Shown piece after piece: positions 44,604 through 55,999 of a stretch of DNA of 64,000 nucleotides. The position numbers were made by a program, and so were the translations under genes. The stretch spans positions 45,541 through 109,540 of the forward strand of contig NZ_AXUS01000008.1 of the NCBI RefSeq assembly GCF_000498755.1, given 5' to 3'. Within the stretch, counting starts at the first letter, position 1. The number at the start of each line of letters is the position of its first letter. This stretch comes from Clostridioides mangenotii TR (lineage in GTDB: Bacteria > Bacillota > Clostridia > Peptostreptococcales > Peptostreptococcaceae). The notes under the pieces are model-generated. The model made no database searches. It was not told the origin of the DNA and worked only from the letters and a program-made list of their open reading frames with translations.

Positions 44604-46265
44604 TTGAGAATTAGTTATAGGCATTTAAAACGTTATAGAGAGATTGCATATGTTTTAATAAAATATGGATTTAGTTTCATAGTAGAAAAACTAAATATTG
44701 AAGGCATAGCCTATAAAATACCTATCTTTGACACATCGGAAAATATAAAAAATATGACTACAGGTCAGAGGTTGACGTTCGCCCTTGAAGAGCTCGGGCC
44801 AACTTATATAAAGATAGGTCAAATACTTAGTACTAGAAAAGATCTAATCGATCAAGATATTATAGACGAGCTTTCAAAACTTAGAGATAATACTGGAAAA
44901 TTTCCTAATGAAAAAGCTTTAGAGATTTTTGAAGAGGAAATTGGTCAGGGAATAAAAGAAGCATTTTCTTATTTTAATGAGGAGCCAATAGCAGCTGCAT
45001 CAATAGGTCAAGTGTATGAGGCTACTCTTAAAACCGGCGAAGAGGTAATAGTCAAAGTTCAAAGACCAAATATAGAAAGCACAATAAAATCTGATCTCGA
45101 GATTCTTAAAACTATAGCAGTTACTCTTAACGATATAAAAAAAGACTATAAAGTCGACTTAGTAGAGATAATAGAGGAATTTGAGACACAGATTTTAAGA
45201 GAACTTGACTATACATTTGAGGCGATAAGTGCAACGAAGTTTAGAAAGATGTTTAAAGATAGTGGAGAAGTTTATATACCTGAAGTGTATTTAGAATGGT
45301 GTACAAAAAAAATTCTGGTAATGGAAAAAATCAAAGGAATTAAGCTCAGCGACATAGATAAAATAAAAAGTCTTGGATGGGATACTGAGAATATTGCAAA
45401 TATAGGTGTAAGGTCGTTTTTTGTGCAAGTACTATCAGATGGATTTTTCCATGCCGACCCTCATCCTGGAAATATATTTGTGGTAGGAAAAAACAAAATA
45501 TCATATATCGATTTCGGAATGATCGGTATAATAGACAACAAGACTTTAAAAATGCTAAATGAGATAGCATTAGCAGTAGTCGACAAAAATGTAGACAAGA
45601 TAATATATCTTCTTTTAGAGATGGATGCTCTTTCTAGTGACTCCAATATATCTGGATTTAGACAAGATTTACTCTATCTTATTCACTACTACTACGATGT
45701 TCCGCTTGAGAAAATAAGTGCCACAGAAATTTTAAATGAGATTTTTAGATTTTTCAGAAAGTACAATGTAGTTCTTCCAAACCAACTCGTGATACTAGCT
45801 AAAACAGTAATAACTCTTGAAGGAACAGCTAGACTTCTAAATCCGAATTTCTCTCTTGATTCACTTAGCAAAGAATTTTTAAAACACTACTATAAGCACA
45901 AACTTAATATAAAAGGTTTGGTTTCAGATACTAAGCAGAATATAGAAGAGATCCTATTAGATATAAAGTCAATTCCGAGACAGCTAAAATCCATACTTAA
46001 AAATGTTGAGAGAAATAATATCAAACTTAGTATTGAAGATGTTAAGATGACAAAGTTGGAAGCTGTTGTTATAGAGCTGACTTCCCAAATGTCTTTATCT
46101 TTGATTCTAGCTTCAATAATTATAGGATCATCTTTAATAGTAGCGTCACCGAATATAGAAAAAAATATATGGATAAAGTATACAGCACTATCTGGATTCT
46201 TTATTTCGTTTTTAATAGGTTTGTTTTTAGTTATAAGAAGTATAAGATCAAAGTATAAAGATTAA
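44604..46265 (+). CDS. ABC1/UbiB-family atypical kinase-like membrane protein
   Basis: A 553-residue protein. TTG at 44604 is preferred because AGGAGGAAG lies 6 bases before it. The ABC1 domain shows TFALEELGPTYIKIGQILSTR (the KxGQ motif near residue 60), PIAAASIGQVYEATL (alanine-rich loop in place of the glycine loop), VKVQRP, and DGFFHADPHPGNIFV with YIDFGMIG for the catalytic and metal sites. Two membrane helices close the C-terminus. UbiB proteins bind nucleotide and influence lipid or quinone handling. An anaerobe of this type is not expected to make ubiquinone, so the role is probably in membrane lipids; unknown. Confidence 0.87.
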   Translation: MRISYRHLKRYREIAYVLIKYGFSFIVEKLNIEGIAYKIPIFDTSENIKNMTTGQRLTFALEELGPTYIKIGQILSTRKDLIDQDIIDELSKLRDNTGKFPNEKALEIFEEEIGQGIKEAFSYFNEEPIAAASIGQVYEATLKTGEEVIVKVQRPNIESTIKSDLEILKTIAVTLNDIKKDYKVDLVEIIEEFETQILRELDYTFEAISATKFRKMFKDSGEVYIPEVYLEWCTKKILVMEKIKGIKLSDIDKIKSLGWDTENIANIGVRSFFVQVLSDGFFHADPHPGNIFVVGKNKISYIDFGMIGIIDNKTLKMLNEIALAVVDKNVDKIIYLLLEMDALSSDSNISGFRQDLLYLIHYYYDVPLEKISATEILNEIFRFFRKYNVVLPNQLVILAKTVITLEGTARLLNPNFSLDSLSKEFLKHYYKHKLNIKGLVSDTKQNIEEILLDIKSIPRQLKSILKNVERNNIKLSIEDVKMTKLEAVVIELTSQMSLSLILASIIIGSSLIVASPNIEKNIWIKYTALSGFFISFLIGLFLVIRSIRSKYKD

Positions 46266-46301
46266 GTTTTTAAGAGGAAGAACGTAAGGGGGGAATTGTT
46301 T

Positions 46302-48776
46302 TTGAAAAAGTGGACACTAAAACACACTGGAAAAATAAAAGAAGATGAACTTGCTAAAAATCTAGGGATTTCCCTGGAAATAAGTCAGATTTTGAAAAAC
46401 AGAGGAATAGAGACAGAAGATGAAGCGGAAATTTTTATAAACCCTTCGCTAAAGTATCTAAGAGATCCGTTTTTAATGAAGGATATGAAAAAATCCGTCG
46501 ATAGAATAGAGAAGGCTATAGCAAATAACGAAAAAATTTGGATATACGGAGACTATGATGTCGATGGAGTATCTTCGACATCAGTGCTTTGTCTATATTT
46601 TAAGGACATTAACTATCCTGTGAGTTACTATATTCCGAATAGACTTGAGGAAGGCTACGGTATAAATGAAGACGCAATCAGACTAATAAAAGATAGAGGT
46701 TGTGACCTTATAATAAGCGTTGACTGTGGTATAACATCTACAAAAGAAGTAGATGTAGCCAATGATCTTGGTATAGATGTTATAATAACAGATCACCATG
46801 AGTGCCAAGATGAGATTCCAAATGCGTTTGCAGTAGTAAATCCAAAACAGGAAGATTGCAACTATCCATTCGATATGCTTTGTGGATGTGGCATCGCATT
46901 TAAATTAATACAAGCTTTGACACCAACAGAAGAATTTGAGACAAAAATGTACAATTACCTAGAAATTGTGACGCTTGCTACAATATGTGATATTGTGCCT
47001 CTTAAAGACGAAAACAGAATAATTGTAAAAAACGGTTTAAAACTTATGAGAAAAGGCAAAAATATGGGATTAAGGGAGCTTCTAAAGGTTTGTGGGGTAG
47101 AAGGTGCAAAGATAGGTTCTTCACACATAGGATTCGCTGTAGGACCCCGAATAAACGCGGCAGGACGTCTAGGGTTTTCTTATCTAGGTGTAGAGCTCTT
47201 CACAACAGATTCTCAAAAGGAAGCAGAAGAAGTAGCAAATCTGTTAGAAGATAAAAATGAAGAACGTAAAGCTATTGAAGCTGATATGTACAGAGAAGCT
47301 GAAGAAATAATGAGTTTGGATAAAAGGTATGAAGATGATAAAGTTCTAGTAATCGCTAGTGAAGGATGGCAACATGGTGTTATAGGAATAGTAGCATCAA
47401 AGCTTACCGAAAAGTACTACAAGCCGACAGTTTTACTAAACATAGAAGATGGCGAGGCTACAGGATCTGCTAGATCTATAAAGGGATTTAGTATATTTGA
47501 AGCTCTTATGAGATGCTCTGACCTTATGACTAAGTTTGGAGGGCATGAGCAGGCTGCGGGGCTTACTCTACCAGAAGAAAACATAGATATACTTAGAGAT
47601 GAAGTCAACAAATTTGCGGACTACAGTTTGACTGAAGAGGATATGGTTGAAAATGTGAGTGTAGAGTATGAATTAGACGAAAAATCTGTTAGTCTTGATC
47701 TGGTTGAAGAACTACATAACTTAGAACCATTTGGAATGAGTAATCCAACTCCTAGATTTATTATGAGAAATTGTGAATTAAAAGATATAATCGTTATGGG
47801 TAAAACCAGACAGCATTTGAAGTTGAAGGTTGAGAAAAAGAGCGAGTACAAAGCCGTTGGAGTTTATGAGTATGAGTGCGTAGGATTTAATATGGCGTAC
47901 TTAGCTAAAAGCTATGAAGTGGGGGATAGAATAGATGTTTTGTTTCAGCTAGATCAAAATACTTATATGGGAAACACTAAAATACAATTCTTATTAAAAG
48001 ACGTCAGAATGTATCGCCCTAAAAATATAAATAACGACAAAGCAAGCATAAGTCTAATGAATAAAATAATTCCAAATGATCTATCCGAACTTTATAGTAT
48101 AATCGACGAAGAAGATTCCGGTACCGATTTTGTAAATGGAGATGTTGTTGTAGATATTTTTGAGTACTTGCAACCTAACACGCTAGTAATTACAAACTCA
48201 GCAAATGGATTTAATTCAGCCGTATCCGACATATCGTTAATAGATGGAGAATTCGATGTAAATTACAATATTGTAGACAGTTCTAAAGATAATGCTAATA
48301 TACAACTTATATTCGCTCCTAATATTGATAAAATAGACTTAAAAAGATATAATAATATTATTCTTTATGATTATTTATTCACTTTAGGCGAATACAATCA
48401 TATTTATAAAAATAAAGGCGAAAAAAGTAAAATAGTTAAAAATTATAATGAAACTAGCTTATTGTATATTCAACATATAATTAATAATTTAATTCCAAAT
48501 AGGGACGATTTTTTATCAGTTTATAAAAATGTTATGATAAATAAAAAAGTAAAACTTGATACAGTTGATATTAAAAAGATCTTTGGTTTATCTCCACTGA
48601 AATTTTTTACAACATCAAATGTTTTTAAAGAACTTAAACTTCTCGATTATAGCTGTGAAAAAGATAGTATATGTATAAGTATGCTGCCAAAGCCAGACAG
48701 CAAAATGGATTTAAACAGTAGCCTTATTTTAAAAAATTTGAACGAATTAATAAGTAAATTCAAAAGCAGCTATTAG
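46302..48776 (+). CDS. recJ: Single-stranded-DNA-specific exonuclease RecJ
   Basis: About 824 residues. The TTG at 46302 gives proper spacing to GGGGGG; the TTG at 46296 is too close. The DHH domain has [17 protein letters not shown] and [20 protein letters not shown] with the metal-binding Asp and His residues. The DHHA1 region shows [13 protein letters not shown]. An OB-fold follows (residues of about 460-570), and a less conserved C-terminal region of about 250 residues, as in Firmicute RecJ. It degrades single-stranded DNA 5' to 3' in repair. The apt gene follows by 10 bases. Confidence 0.93.
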   Translation: MKKWTLKHTGKIKEDELAKNLGISLEISQILKNRGIETEDEAEIFINPSLKYLRDPFLMKDMKKSVDRIEKAIANNEKIWIYGDYDVDGVSSTSVLCLYFKDINYPVSYYIPNRLEEGYGINEDAIRLIKDRGCDLIISVDCGITSTKEVDVANDLGIDVIITDHHECQDEIPNAFAVVNPKQEDCNYPFDMLCGCGIAFKLIQALTPTEEFETKMYNYLEIVTLATICDIVPLKDENRIIVKNGLKLMRKGKNMGLRELLKVCGVEGAKIGSSHIGFAVGPRINAAGRLGFSYLGVELFTTDSQKEAEEVANLLEDKNEERKAIEADMYREAEEIMSLDKRYEDDKVLVIASEGWQHGVIGIVASKLTEKYYKPTVLLNIEDGEATGSARSIKGFSIFEALMRCSDLMTKFGGHEQAAGLTLPEENIDILRDEVNKFADYSLTEEDMVENVSVEYELDEKSVSLDLVEELHNLEPFGMSNPTPRFIMRNCELKDIIVMGKTRQHLKLKVEKKSEYKAVGVYEYECVGFNMAYLAKSYEVGDRIDVLFQLDQNTYMGNTKIQFLLKDVRMYRPKNINNDKASISLMNKIIPNDLSELYSIIDEEDSGTDFVNGDVVVDIFEYLQPNTLVITNSANGFNSAVSDISLIDGEFDVNYNIVDSSKDNANIQLIFAPNIDKIDLKRYNNIILYDYLFTLGEYNHIYKNKGEKSKIVKNYNETSLLYIQHIINNLIPNRDDFLSVYKNVMINKKVKLDTVDIKKIFGLSPLKFFTTSNVFKELKLLDYSCEKDSICISMLPKPDSKMDLNSSLILKNLNELISKFKSSY

Positions 48777-48786
48777 GAGGGTTTGT

Positions 48787-49299
48787 ATGGATTTAAAAAG
48801 CAAGATTAGAGATATTATGGATTTTCCAAAGGAAGGTATAGATTTTAAGGATATAACCACTTTATTAAAAGATGGAGAAGCTTTTAAATATGCAGTAGAT
48901 AGTATGGTTGAAGATTTAAAATCAAAAGATATAGATGTAGTAGTTGGGCCAGAGGCAAGAGGATTTTTGATGGGAACTCCTGTAGCCTATGCTTTAGGAG
49001 CAGGATTTGTACCTATTAGAAAACCTGGTAAACTACCTGGCGAAATTGAATCGTATGAATACGGACTTGAGTATGGTACAGATACTCTGGAAATACATAA
49101 GGATGCCATCAACAAAGGGACTAGAGTGGCAATAGTAGACGATTTACTAGCTACAGGAGGGACTATAGAAGCTTCAGCTAAACTTATTGAAAAACTCGGC
49201 GGAGAGGTAGTGTCAATTCAATTTTTAATAGAGCTAGAGTTCTTAAATGCTAGAGAAAAGCTTACAAAGTACGATGTTAAATCTCTTATAAAATACTAG
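48787..49299 (+). CDS. apt: Adenine phosphoribosyltransferase
   Basis: A 170-residue enzyme. [20 protein letters not shown] and [11 protein letters not shown] are the adenine-site blocks, and [13 protein letters not shown] is the PRPP-binding loop. It makes AMP from adenine and PRPP. It sits between recJ and relA, a common Firmicute order. The ribosome site is TTAGGAGGG. The 237-base gap to relA carries no gene; ATCATCAGGT and ACCTGACGATT around 49340-49400 are loosely inverted. Confidence 0.96.
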   Translation: MDLKSKIRDIMDFPKEGIDFKDITTLLKDGEAFKYAVDSMVEDLKSKDIDVVVGPEARGFLMGTPVAYALGAGFVPIRKPGKLPGEIESYEYGLEYGTDTLEIHKDAINKGTRVAIVDDLLATGGTIEASAKLIEKLGGEVVSIQFLIELEFLNAREKLTKYDVKSLIKY

Positions 49300-49536
49300 T
49301 TAGCTTAAGTAAATAGCTTGAATCAAAATTTGTTCAATCATCAGGTTTGCTACACTGCAATTTTTCGGTATAAATATATTTAATTTCACCTGACGATTTA
49401 ACAAATTTACTAGGGAATTGCTTATATCTAAGTTATTAGGGTATTAGGAGAAACAATCTATAAATTGAATATATTTATAGTACAATGTACGATCATATAG
49501 ATTGACGAACAAAATTTTGATTAAACAGGTGGTTAT

Positions 49537-51756
49537 ATGTATGATAAAGAATTAGAAAAATTAATCGGTAAAATTAAATCCTATGCTCCTAATGCTGACT
49601 TTACTTTAGTAGAAAAGGCATATGAACTAGCCCGAAAAGCGCATGAAGGACAGTTTAGAAAGTCTGGAGAGCCTTATCTTATTCATCCTATTGCAGTAGC
49701 TAATATTTTGGCTAATATGGAGCTAGATATAGAAACTATAACAGCAGGTCTGCTTCACGATGTAGTTGAGGACACAGAGTATACCTATGAAGATATAAAG
49801 GAAATGTTCGGTCAGGATGTAGCTGACTTAGTAGACGGGGTAACAAAGCTTGGACAGATAAAGTACCAGTCTAAAGAAGAGACTCAATCTGAAAATTTAA
49901 GAAAGATGTTTTTGGCTATGGCAAAAGACATCCGTGTAATTCTTATTAAATTAGCTGATAGACTTCACAATATGAGAACCTTAAAATATATGCCACCAGA
50001 AAAGGCGAAGTACAAAGCTAAAGAAACTCTTGAGATATACGGTGGAATTGCGCATAGACTTGGTATTTCAAAGATTAAATGGGAATTAGAAGATCTTGCA
50101 CTTAGATTTATGGATCCAGAAGGTTATTATATATTAGTAGATAGCGTTTCTATGAAGAGAAGCCAAAGAGAGGCTTATATAGAAAAAATAGTTGGAATTT
50201 TAAATGATACTTTTAAAGAAATGAATATCGAATGCGATGTCTACGGTAGACCAAAGCATTTTTATAGTATATATAAGAAGATGGAAAAGAAGCACAAATC
50301 ATTCGAAGAAATATTCGATTTAACAGCTGTTAGAATTTTGGTAAACAGTGTAAAGGATTGTTATGCTGTTTTAGGTATAGTACACACTCTTTGGAAGCCT
50401 ATTCCTGGCAGATTTAAGGACTATATAGCAATGCCAAAACCAAACTTATACCAATCACTTCACACGACTGTTGTGGGACCTGATGGTGAGCCGCTTGAAA
50501 TTCAGATACGTACTTATGAAATGCACAACATTGCAGAAAATGGTATTGCTGCACACTGGAAGTACAAAGAAGGTTTAACTGATGCTAGAGTACAGAGATC
50601 ACAGGAAAAACTTCAGTGGTTAAAGCAGATGATGGAATGGGAAAAGGATGTTAAAGATCCACAGGAATTTATGAATGCCCTTAAAGAAGATGTATTTAAC
50701 AGCCAAGTTTATGTATTCACTCCAAGAGGTGATGTCATAGAACTTCCAGCTGATTCAACTCCTATAGATTTTGCATACAGGGTTCATACAAAGGTAGGAA
50801 ACAAATGTGTAGGAGCTAAGATAGATGGTAAGATAGTACCGCTTGATTATAAGCTTAAAAACGGAAATATAGTGGAAATACTGACTTCTTCTAATTCTAA
50901 TGGGCCTAGCAGAGATTGGCTAAATATAGTTAAGACACCAAACGCTAAGAGCAGAATTAGACAGTTTTTCAAAAAAGAGAGAAGAGAAGAGAACATCGAC
51001 CGCGGTAATATGATCATGGAAAGGGAGTTAAAGAGACATGGACTTCCAACTAAAGATCAACAGATAGATAAGTATATGGCACTTGTTGCAAAAAAATTCA
51101 ACCAACCTAGTGTTGAGGACTTGATTGCTACTGTTGGATATGGCGGACTTATGGGATCTCAGGTTACAAGTAAAGTCAAAGAACTTTATTTAAGGGATGT
51201 CAAAAAACAAAAGGCAGATCAACAGCAACAAGCTGATGATATAGCTAAGCATAATATATCAGATCAGGAATACAGTAGTAAAAGAAAGAAAGGCTCACAA
51301 CAAGGAGTTAGTGTTAAGGGGCTAGATAATATACTTATAAGATTTGCTAAGTGTTGTAATCCACTTCCAGGTGACGATATAGTTGGATATATAACTAAGG
51401 GTAGAGGTGTTGCAGTTCACAGAACAGATTGTCCTAACATTACACCGACAGATGACACTGGAGAATTTTTAGAAAATAGACTTATAGAAGTTGAATGGGA
51501 TGGTGTGGATAAAGCTAAGTTTGAGGCTGAAATCCAGATAAGAGCAGCTGATAGAAGAGGAATTGTAAACGATGTTACTCATATTGTAACACTTGAGAAG
51601 ATATCTCTAAATGGAATAAATGCTAGAAAAGGAAAAGAATCAATAGTTAATATAAATTTACTAATAGAGGTCGATGGTACTGATCAATTGGATTCACTTA
51701 TGAAGAAGATAAAATCAATACCTGGGGTGGAAAATGCCTACAGAATGACCAACTAA
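49537..51756 (+). CDS. relA: Bifunctional (p)ppGpp synthetase/hydrolase
   Basis: A 739-residue Rel protein. The HD hydrolase domain (residues of about 30-190) has HPIAVANILANMELD and LLHDVVEDT, so the hydrolase looks active. The synthetase domain (about 230-350) has GRPKHFYSIYKKM and FDLTAVRILV, then PKPNLYQSLHTTV. TGS (about 390-450, VYVFTPRGDVIELP), the conserved Cys region (RFAKCCNPLPGD) and a C-terminal ACT domain follow. It makes and breaks the alarmone in stringent response. The order apt-relA-dtd is standard. The start ATG 49537 follows GGTGG. Confidence 0.96.
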   Translation: MYDKELEKLIGKIKSYAPNADFTLVEKAYELARKAHEGQFRKSGEPYLIHPIAVANILANMELDIETITAGLLHDVVEDTEYTYEDIKEMFGQDVADLVDGVTKLGQIKYQSKEETQSENLRKMFLAMAKDIRVILIKLADRLHNMRTLKYMPPEKAKYKAKETLEIYGGIAHRLGISKIKWELEDLALRFMDPEGYYILVDSVSMKRSQREAYIEKIVGILNDTFKEMNIECDVYGRPKHFYSIYKKMEKKHKSFEEIFDLTAVRILVNSVKDCYAVLGIVHTLWKPIPGRFKDYIAMPKPNLYQSLHTTVVGPDGEPLEIQIRTYEMHNIAENGIAAHWKYKEGLTDARVQRSQEKLQWLKQMMEWEKDVKDPQEFMNALKEDVFNSQVYVFTPRGDVIELPADSTPIDFAYRVHTKVGNKCVGAKIDGKIVPLDYKLKNGNIVEILTSSNSNGPSRDWLNIVKTPNAKSRIRQFFKKERREENIDRGNMIMERELKRHGLPTKDQQIDKYMALVAKKFNQPSVEDLIATVGYGGLMGSQVTSKVKELYLRDVKKQKADQQQQADDIAKHNISDQEYSSKRKKGSQQGVSVKGLDNILIRFAKCCNPLPGDDIVGYITKGRGVAVHRTDCPNITPTDDTGEFLENRLIEVEWDGVDKAKFEAEIQIRAADRRGIVNDVTHIVTLEKISLNGINARKGKESIVNINLLIEVDGTDQLDSLMKKIKSIPGVENAYRMTN

Positions 51757-51786
51757 AATACAACCAACTGAAAATGGGAGGATGCT

Positions 51787-52236
51787 ATGAGATCAGTAGT
51801 TCAAAGAGTATCTTCATCGAGCGTTACAGTGGATGGAGATGTTATAGGGAAAATTGATAAAGGACTTATGGTTTTACTTGGAGTTACTCATGATGACACA
51901 TCAAAGGATGTAGACTATATGATAGATAAAATCCTGAACCTTAGAATTTTTGAAGACGAGGATGATAAAATGAACTTGTCGTTAAAGGATATAGGAGGAG
52001 AGCTTCTAGTTGTATCTCAGTTCACACTTTACGGAGATTGTAGAAAAGGTAGAAGACCGAGCTTTACAAATGCTGCAAAACCTGATTTGGCAGATAAACT
52101 ATATGAAGAATTTATAGCTAAGGCAAAATCACAAGGATTAAATGTTGGAACTGGACAATTTGGAGCACATATGATGGTAGACTTAACAAATGATGGACCT
52201 GTAACAATTCTGTTAGATTCAAGTAAATCTTTTTAG
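51787..52236 (+). CDS. dtd: D-aminoacyl-tRNA deacylase
   Basis: A 149-residue Dtd. It opens [17 protein letters not shown], with [21 protein letters not shown] (the SQxT motif near residue 78) and the C-terminal [11 protein letters not shown] (the GP cis-proline motif). It frees tRNA from wrongly attached D-amino acids. It follows relA by 30 bases, with ribosome site GGGAGGA, and precedes a metallo-hydrolase, all probably one operon. Confidence 0.96.
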   Translation: MRSVVQRVSSSSVTVDGDVIGKIDKGLMVLLGVTHDDTSKDVDYMIDKILNLRIFEDEDDKMNLSLKDIGGELLVVSQFTLYGDCRKGRRPSFTNAAKPDLADKLYEEFIAKAKSQGLNVGTGQFGAHMMVDLTNDGPVTILLDSSKSF

Positions 52237-52248
52237 GGGGAATTCGAA

Positions 52249-52866
52249 ATGAAAATGGAAAAATTTGTCGATGATTACTGTGGAGTTAATAGTTATGTAG
52301 TAAGTGATGACGATACTAATAAATGTATGGTGGTAGACCCAGGCGGAAGTTTGCAAAATATATATAATTATATAAAGAAAAACAATCTAGACCTTGAGTA
52401 TATAGTTTTGACTCATGGTCATGGTGATCATATTGGATACGTTATGGAAATAAAAGCTAATACTGGTGCGAAAATAGTAGCAAACAAAAATGAAAAAGAG
52501 ATGTTAAATGATAAAGATAAAAATTTAAGTTCTAGAATGCATTGTGGAGCTCAAGAGTTCGATGCAGACATATATGTCGACGACAAAGATACTTTAAAGT
52601 TAGGAAATCTTAGCATGAGATTTATACACACCCCTGGTCATACTCCAGGGGGAATGTGTATAAGATTTGGTGACGATATGATAACTGGGGATACACTTTT
52701 TGCAGGTAGTATAGGTAGAACTGACCTATTTGGTGGGGACTACAAGTCTATGGAGAAGAGCTTAAAGAAACTTTGTAAATATGAAGATAATGTTAGAGTA
52801 TATCCTGGTCATGGTCCAGCAAGTACACTTGGAATAGAAAAACAAAGTAATCCTTATCTTAGATAG
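52249..52866 (+). CDS. Metallo-beta-lactamase-fold hydrolase (glyoxalase II-like)
   Basis: A 205-residue protein. LTHGHGDHIGYV holds the HxHxDH zinc motif near residue 60. HTPGHTPGG supplies the next His, DTLFAGSIGRTDLFGG the bridging Asp, and VYPGHGP the last His. Size and motif spacing match the short glyoxalase II-like group, but the substrate-binding C-terminal domain of true GloB is missing. It may hydrolyse a thioester; function is not certain. The start at 52249 is followed by a second in-frame ATG at 52255. Confidence 0.9.
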   Translation: MKMEKFVDDYCGVNSYVVSDDDTNKCMVVDPGGSLQNIYNYIKKNNLDLEYIVLTHGHGDHIGYVMEIKANTGAKIVANKNEKEMLNDKDKNLSSRMHCGAQEFDADIYVDDKDTLKLGNLSMRFIHTPGHTPGGMCIRFGDDMITGDTLFAGSIGRTDLFGGDYKSMEKSLKKLCKYEDNVRVYPGHGPASTLGIEKQSNPYLR

Positions 52867-52886
52867 TCTATTAGGGAGTTGTTGAT

Positions 52887-54505
52887 ATGTTAGACGTTTT
52901 ACTAAAAGGTCATGACTATAAATACGAAGTCGCTGAGTTAATCAAGATGTTTACTCATGATTTAAATTTTATAGACAGTGTAGAAGAAGATAAGATTGAA
53001 AATATAACAAATGATAAAAAACAAGAAAACATACAAGAAAACAGATCACTGATGATAAATTCGCTTTCACTAGAAGGCGATACATTGTCATCAGAGGTCA
53101 AATGCTATAGAGATGGCAAAGTGATTTTTGAACATAAAGAAAGAAATAGTCTCGAAATTTATACAAAACTAAACTTTGATCAAGTTGATTTAGAAGATGG
53201 GAATTTAATAAAAGATATATTTAAATCCTTATCAAAAGAAGATCAAATGATAGCTAAAAAATCCTGTAAAGAGACTGTAAAGAGAAGTTTTTATGTGGTA
53301 CTAAAAAAATTATACGATGCGTACGTTCCATGGGGGATTTTGACTGGTATTAGACCAGTTAAGGTCGTTCATAATTTGTTGAGTGAAGGATTTTCAGAGC
53401 CTCAAATTAGAGAAAACCTTAAAGAAAATTATTTTATAAGTGAAGATAAAATAGATCTTTGTTTAAACATAGCAAAAAAGAGAGAAATTTTATTTACCCA
53501 ATAGATGAAAAGAAAATCTCCCTATATGTAAGTATTCCATTTTGCCCAACTAGATGTCTTTACTGTTCATTTCCTTCAAATTCACTAGCTGATTTCGGCC
53601 ATCTAAAAAGTGTGTATGTGGATAAGTTGATCGAAGAAGTTAAAGCAGTGTCAATTTTAATAAAAAACACTGACAAAGAGATAGAGACTCTTTATATTGG
53701 AGGAGGTACTCCAACTACTCTAAGCGCAGAGGAAATGGATAAACTTATAAACGCTCTATTTAGCGAGTTAGACTTATCTAAAATCCTTGAATTTACAGTA
53801 GAGGCCGGAAGACCAGATACAATAACTAGAGAGAAACTAGAAGTCTTAAAGAAGCATAATGTTAGTAGAATAAGCATTAATCCACAGACAATGAACGATG
53901 ATACCCTAGTTAAAATAGGAAGAGAGCACAAGGTAGAGGAAATAAGAGAATGTTTTTACATGGCTAGAAAGATGGGATTTGACAATATAAATATGGATAT
54001 AATCCTAGGCCTTATAGATGAAGATTTAGAAATGGTTAGAAATACTCTGGAAGAGATAAAAAAACTATCACCAGAAAGCTTAACTGTCCACACTATGGCG
54101 ATTAAAAGAGCATCTAACTTAAAAATAAATATGGACAAGTACAAAGATAAATTGACTCACGATAAAGAAGTCATCAAGATGATAGACTTATCGATGAAGT
54201 ACGCTTATGAAATGGGATTAAGCCCATACTATATGTACAGACAGAAACATATGGTAGGAAATTTAGAAAATATAGGTTATGCTAAAGTTGGATACGAATG
54301 TATATACAACATTCAGGTTATGGAAGAAAAACAGAGCAACTACGCGCTAGGCGCTGGATCGATATCAAAATTTGTCTACAATGATGAAAATAGAATTGAA
54401 AGAGTTGAAAATGTTAAAAACGTTGAACACTATATAGATAGAGTTGAAGAAATGACACACAGAAAAGAGAAGGAGGTACACAAAAATGCTAACAAAAGCT
54501 CCTAG
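52887..54505 (+). CDS. hemZ: Oxygen-independent coproporphyrinogen III oxidase-like radical SAM protein HemZ (frameshift in assembly)
   Basis: About 540 residues when repaired. The N-terminal 190 residues are the HemZ-specific part (WGILTGIRPVKVVHNLL near residue 150). The frame ends at 53504; one added A in the run 53474-53479 restores the frame (AKKERNFIYPIDEKKISLYV). The radical SAM core follows: PFCPTRCLYCSFPS holds the cluster cysteines, then YIGGGTPTTL and GRPDTITREKL. The C-terminus overlaps the hisS start by 20 bases. HemZ proteins are known in Firmicutes, and their reaction is not fully settled. The gene order hemZ-hisS-aspS is common. Confidence 0.85.
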
Positions 54506-55748
54506 AGGAACAAAAGACATAACTCCAAAGGAAGTTTACAAATGGACTTACCTAGAAAAACATTTTAGAGACATCTGTGCTCTATACGGATACGAAGAAA
54601 TGAGAACTCCGATATTTGAGCACACTGAGCTATTTGAAAGAAGTGTAGGTGATACTACAGATATAGTACAAAAAGAGATGTACTCTTTTACAGATAAAGG
54701 CGATAGAAATTTAACACTAAAACCAGAAGGAACAGCTGGTGCTGTTAGAGCGTTTGTCGAAAATAAACTTTACAGTGAAACACAACCTACGAAGTTATTT
54801 TATATAACTCCGTGTTTTAGATACGAAAGACCTCAAGCAGGTAGACAAAGACAGTTCCATCAGTTTGGTATAGAGGCTATTGGAAGTGACACACCTTCGC
54901 TGGATGCTGAAGTAATATCTCTATCAGTTCAATACTTCAATGAATTAGGGCTTAAAGATCTAGTTGTAAGTATAAATTCTGTCGGATGTCCAGTCTGTAG
55001 AGAGGCTTACAATAAAAAGTTAATGGAATTTTTGAGATCGAAAGCTGATATCCTTTGCGAGACTTGTAATGAGAGAATGGAAAAGAACCCTATGAGAGTT
55101 ATAGACTGTAAGAATCCTACTTGTCAGGAAAACTTAAAGGATGTACCTTTTATTGTAGACAATTTATGTGAAGAGTGTAAAGATCACTTCTCAACATTAC
55201 AGACTTATTTAAATGAAATGGATATTAATTTTGAAATAGATAAGAAAATAGTTAGAGGGCTTGACTACTACAGAAAAACTGCATTTGAGATTATATCAAA
55301 AGATATAGGGGCACAGAGCACAGTTTGTGGCGGCGGTAGATACGACGGACTTGTCGAGCAAATAGGAGGTCCAAAAGGAACTAGCGGTATTGGCTTTGCT
55401 TTAGGAGTAGAGAGACTTCTCCTAACATTAGAGAGCAATAACATTAAAATAGAAGATCCTAATTCTACAGACATCTTTATAGTTACTATAGGTGACAAGG
55501 CGAAAGTTAAGAGTTTTGGATTGTTAAAAGAACTTAGAGCAAACTACATAAGCTCTGATAAAGATCACATAGACAGAAGTGTTAAGGCTCAGTTTAAGTA
55601 CTCGGACAAAATAAAGGCTAAGTTCACAGTGGTAATAGGCGATGATGAATTGGAAAATGATTCAGCAACTCTTAAAAATATGGAGACATCTGAGCAAAAA
55701 ACTGTAAAACTAAGTAATTTAGTCGAAGAGCTAAAAGCTGTTTTATAA
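54486..55748 (+). CDS. hisS: Histidyl-tRNA synthetase
   Basis: A 420-residue class II synthetase. It begins KAPRGTKDITP, with EEMRTPIFEHTELFERSVGDTTD (motif 1 region), FRYERPQAGRQRQFHQFGIE (motif 2), the histidine-specific RGLDYYRKTAFE, and GFALGVERLLL (motif 3). The anticodon domain fills the last 95 residues. The start follows AAGGAGG and overlaps hemZ. Confidence 0.97.
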   Translation: MLTKAPRGTKDITPKEVYKWTYLEKHFRDICALYGYEEMRTPIFEHTELFERSVGDTTDIVQKEMYSFTDKGDRNLTLKPEGTAGAVRAFVENKLYSETQPTKLFYITPCFRYERPQAGRQRQFHQFGIEAIGSDTPSLDAEVISLSVQYFNELGLKDLVVSINSVGCPVCREAYNKKLMEFLRSKADILCETCNERMEKNPMRVIDCKNPTCQENLKDVPFIVDNLCEECKDHFSTLQTYLNEMDINFEIDKKIVRGLDYYRKTAFEIISKDIGAQSTVCGGGRYDGLVEQIGGPKGTSGIGFALGVERLLLTLESNNIKIEDPNSTDIFIVTIGDKAKVKSFGLLKELRANYISSDKDHIDRSVKAQFKYSDKIKAKFTVVIGDDELENDSATLKNMETSEQKTVKLSNLVEELKAVL

Positions 55749-55915
55749 ATGAATTTTAAAAAGTCAATTTTATAGACCTTATAAAAATTAGTTTGAAAGT
55801 TAGGTAAAAGTAAGACTTAACGTTAGGTTGATAATCAGTTTAAAAATTAGTTTGAGAATTGGTCTAAATATCTGATATAGATCCGATTTTTAAAAGTAAT
55901 AACAATCGCCGTATA

Positions 55916-55944
55916 TTGACATATCGATTGCGAAATGTTATTTT
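55916..55944 (+). promoter_or_regulatory. Probable aspS promoter
   Basis: TTGACA (55916-55921), 17 bases, then TATTTT (55939-55944). The 250-base hisS-aspS gap also holds loosely repeated TTAGTTTGA-like stretches. I see no T-box core (no GGGTGGNACC) there. Confidence 0.45.
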
Positions 55945-55999
55945 TAATAATTATGGTCGAGTAATAAAATGACGAAATATAATAAATGGAGGTATCGAT

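Noticed and set aside
55749..55999. T-box or riboswitch ahead of aspS
   Set aside because: No T-box core or terminator/antiterminator pair is visible, only loose repeats and a promoter-like pair of hexamers.
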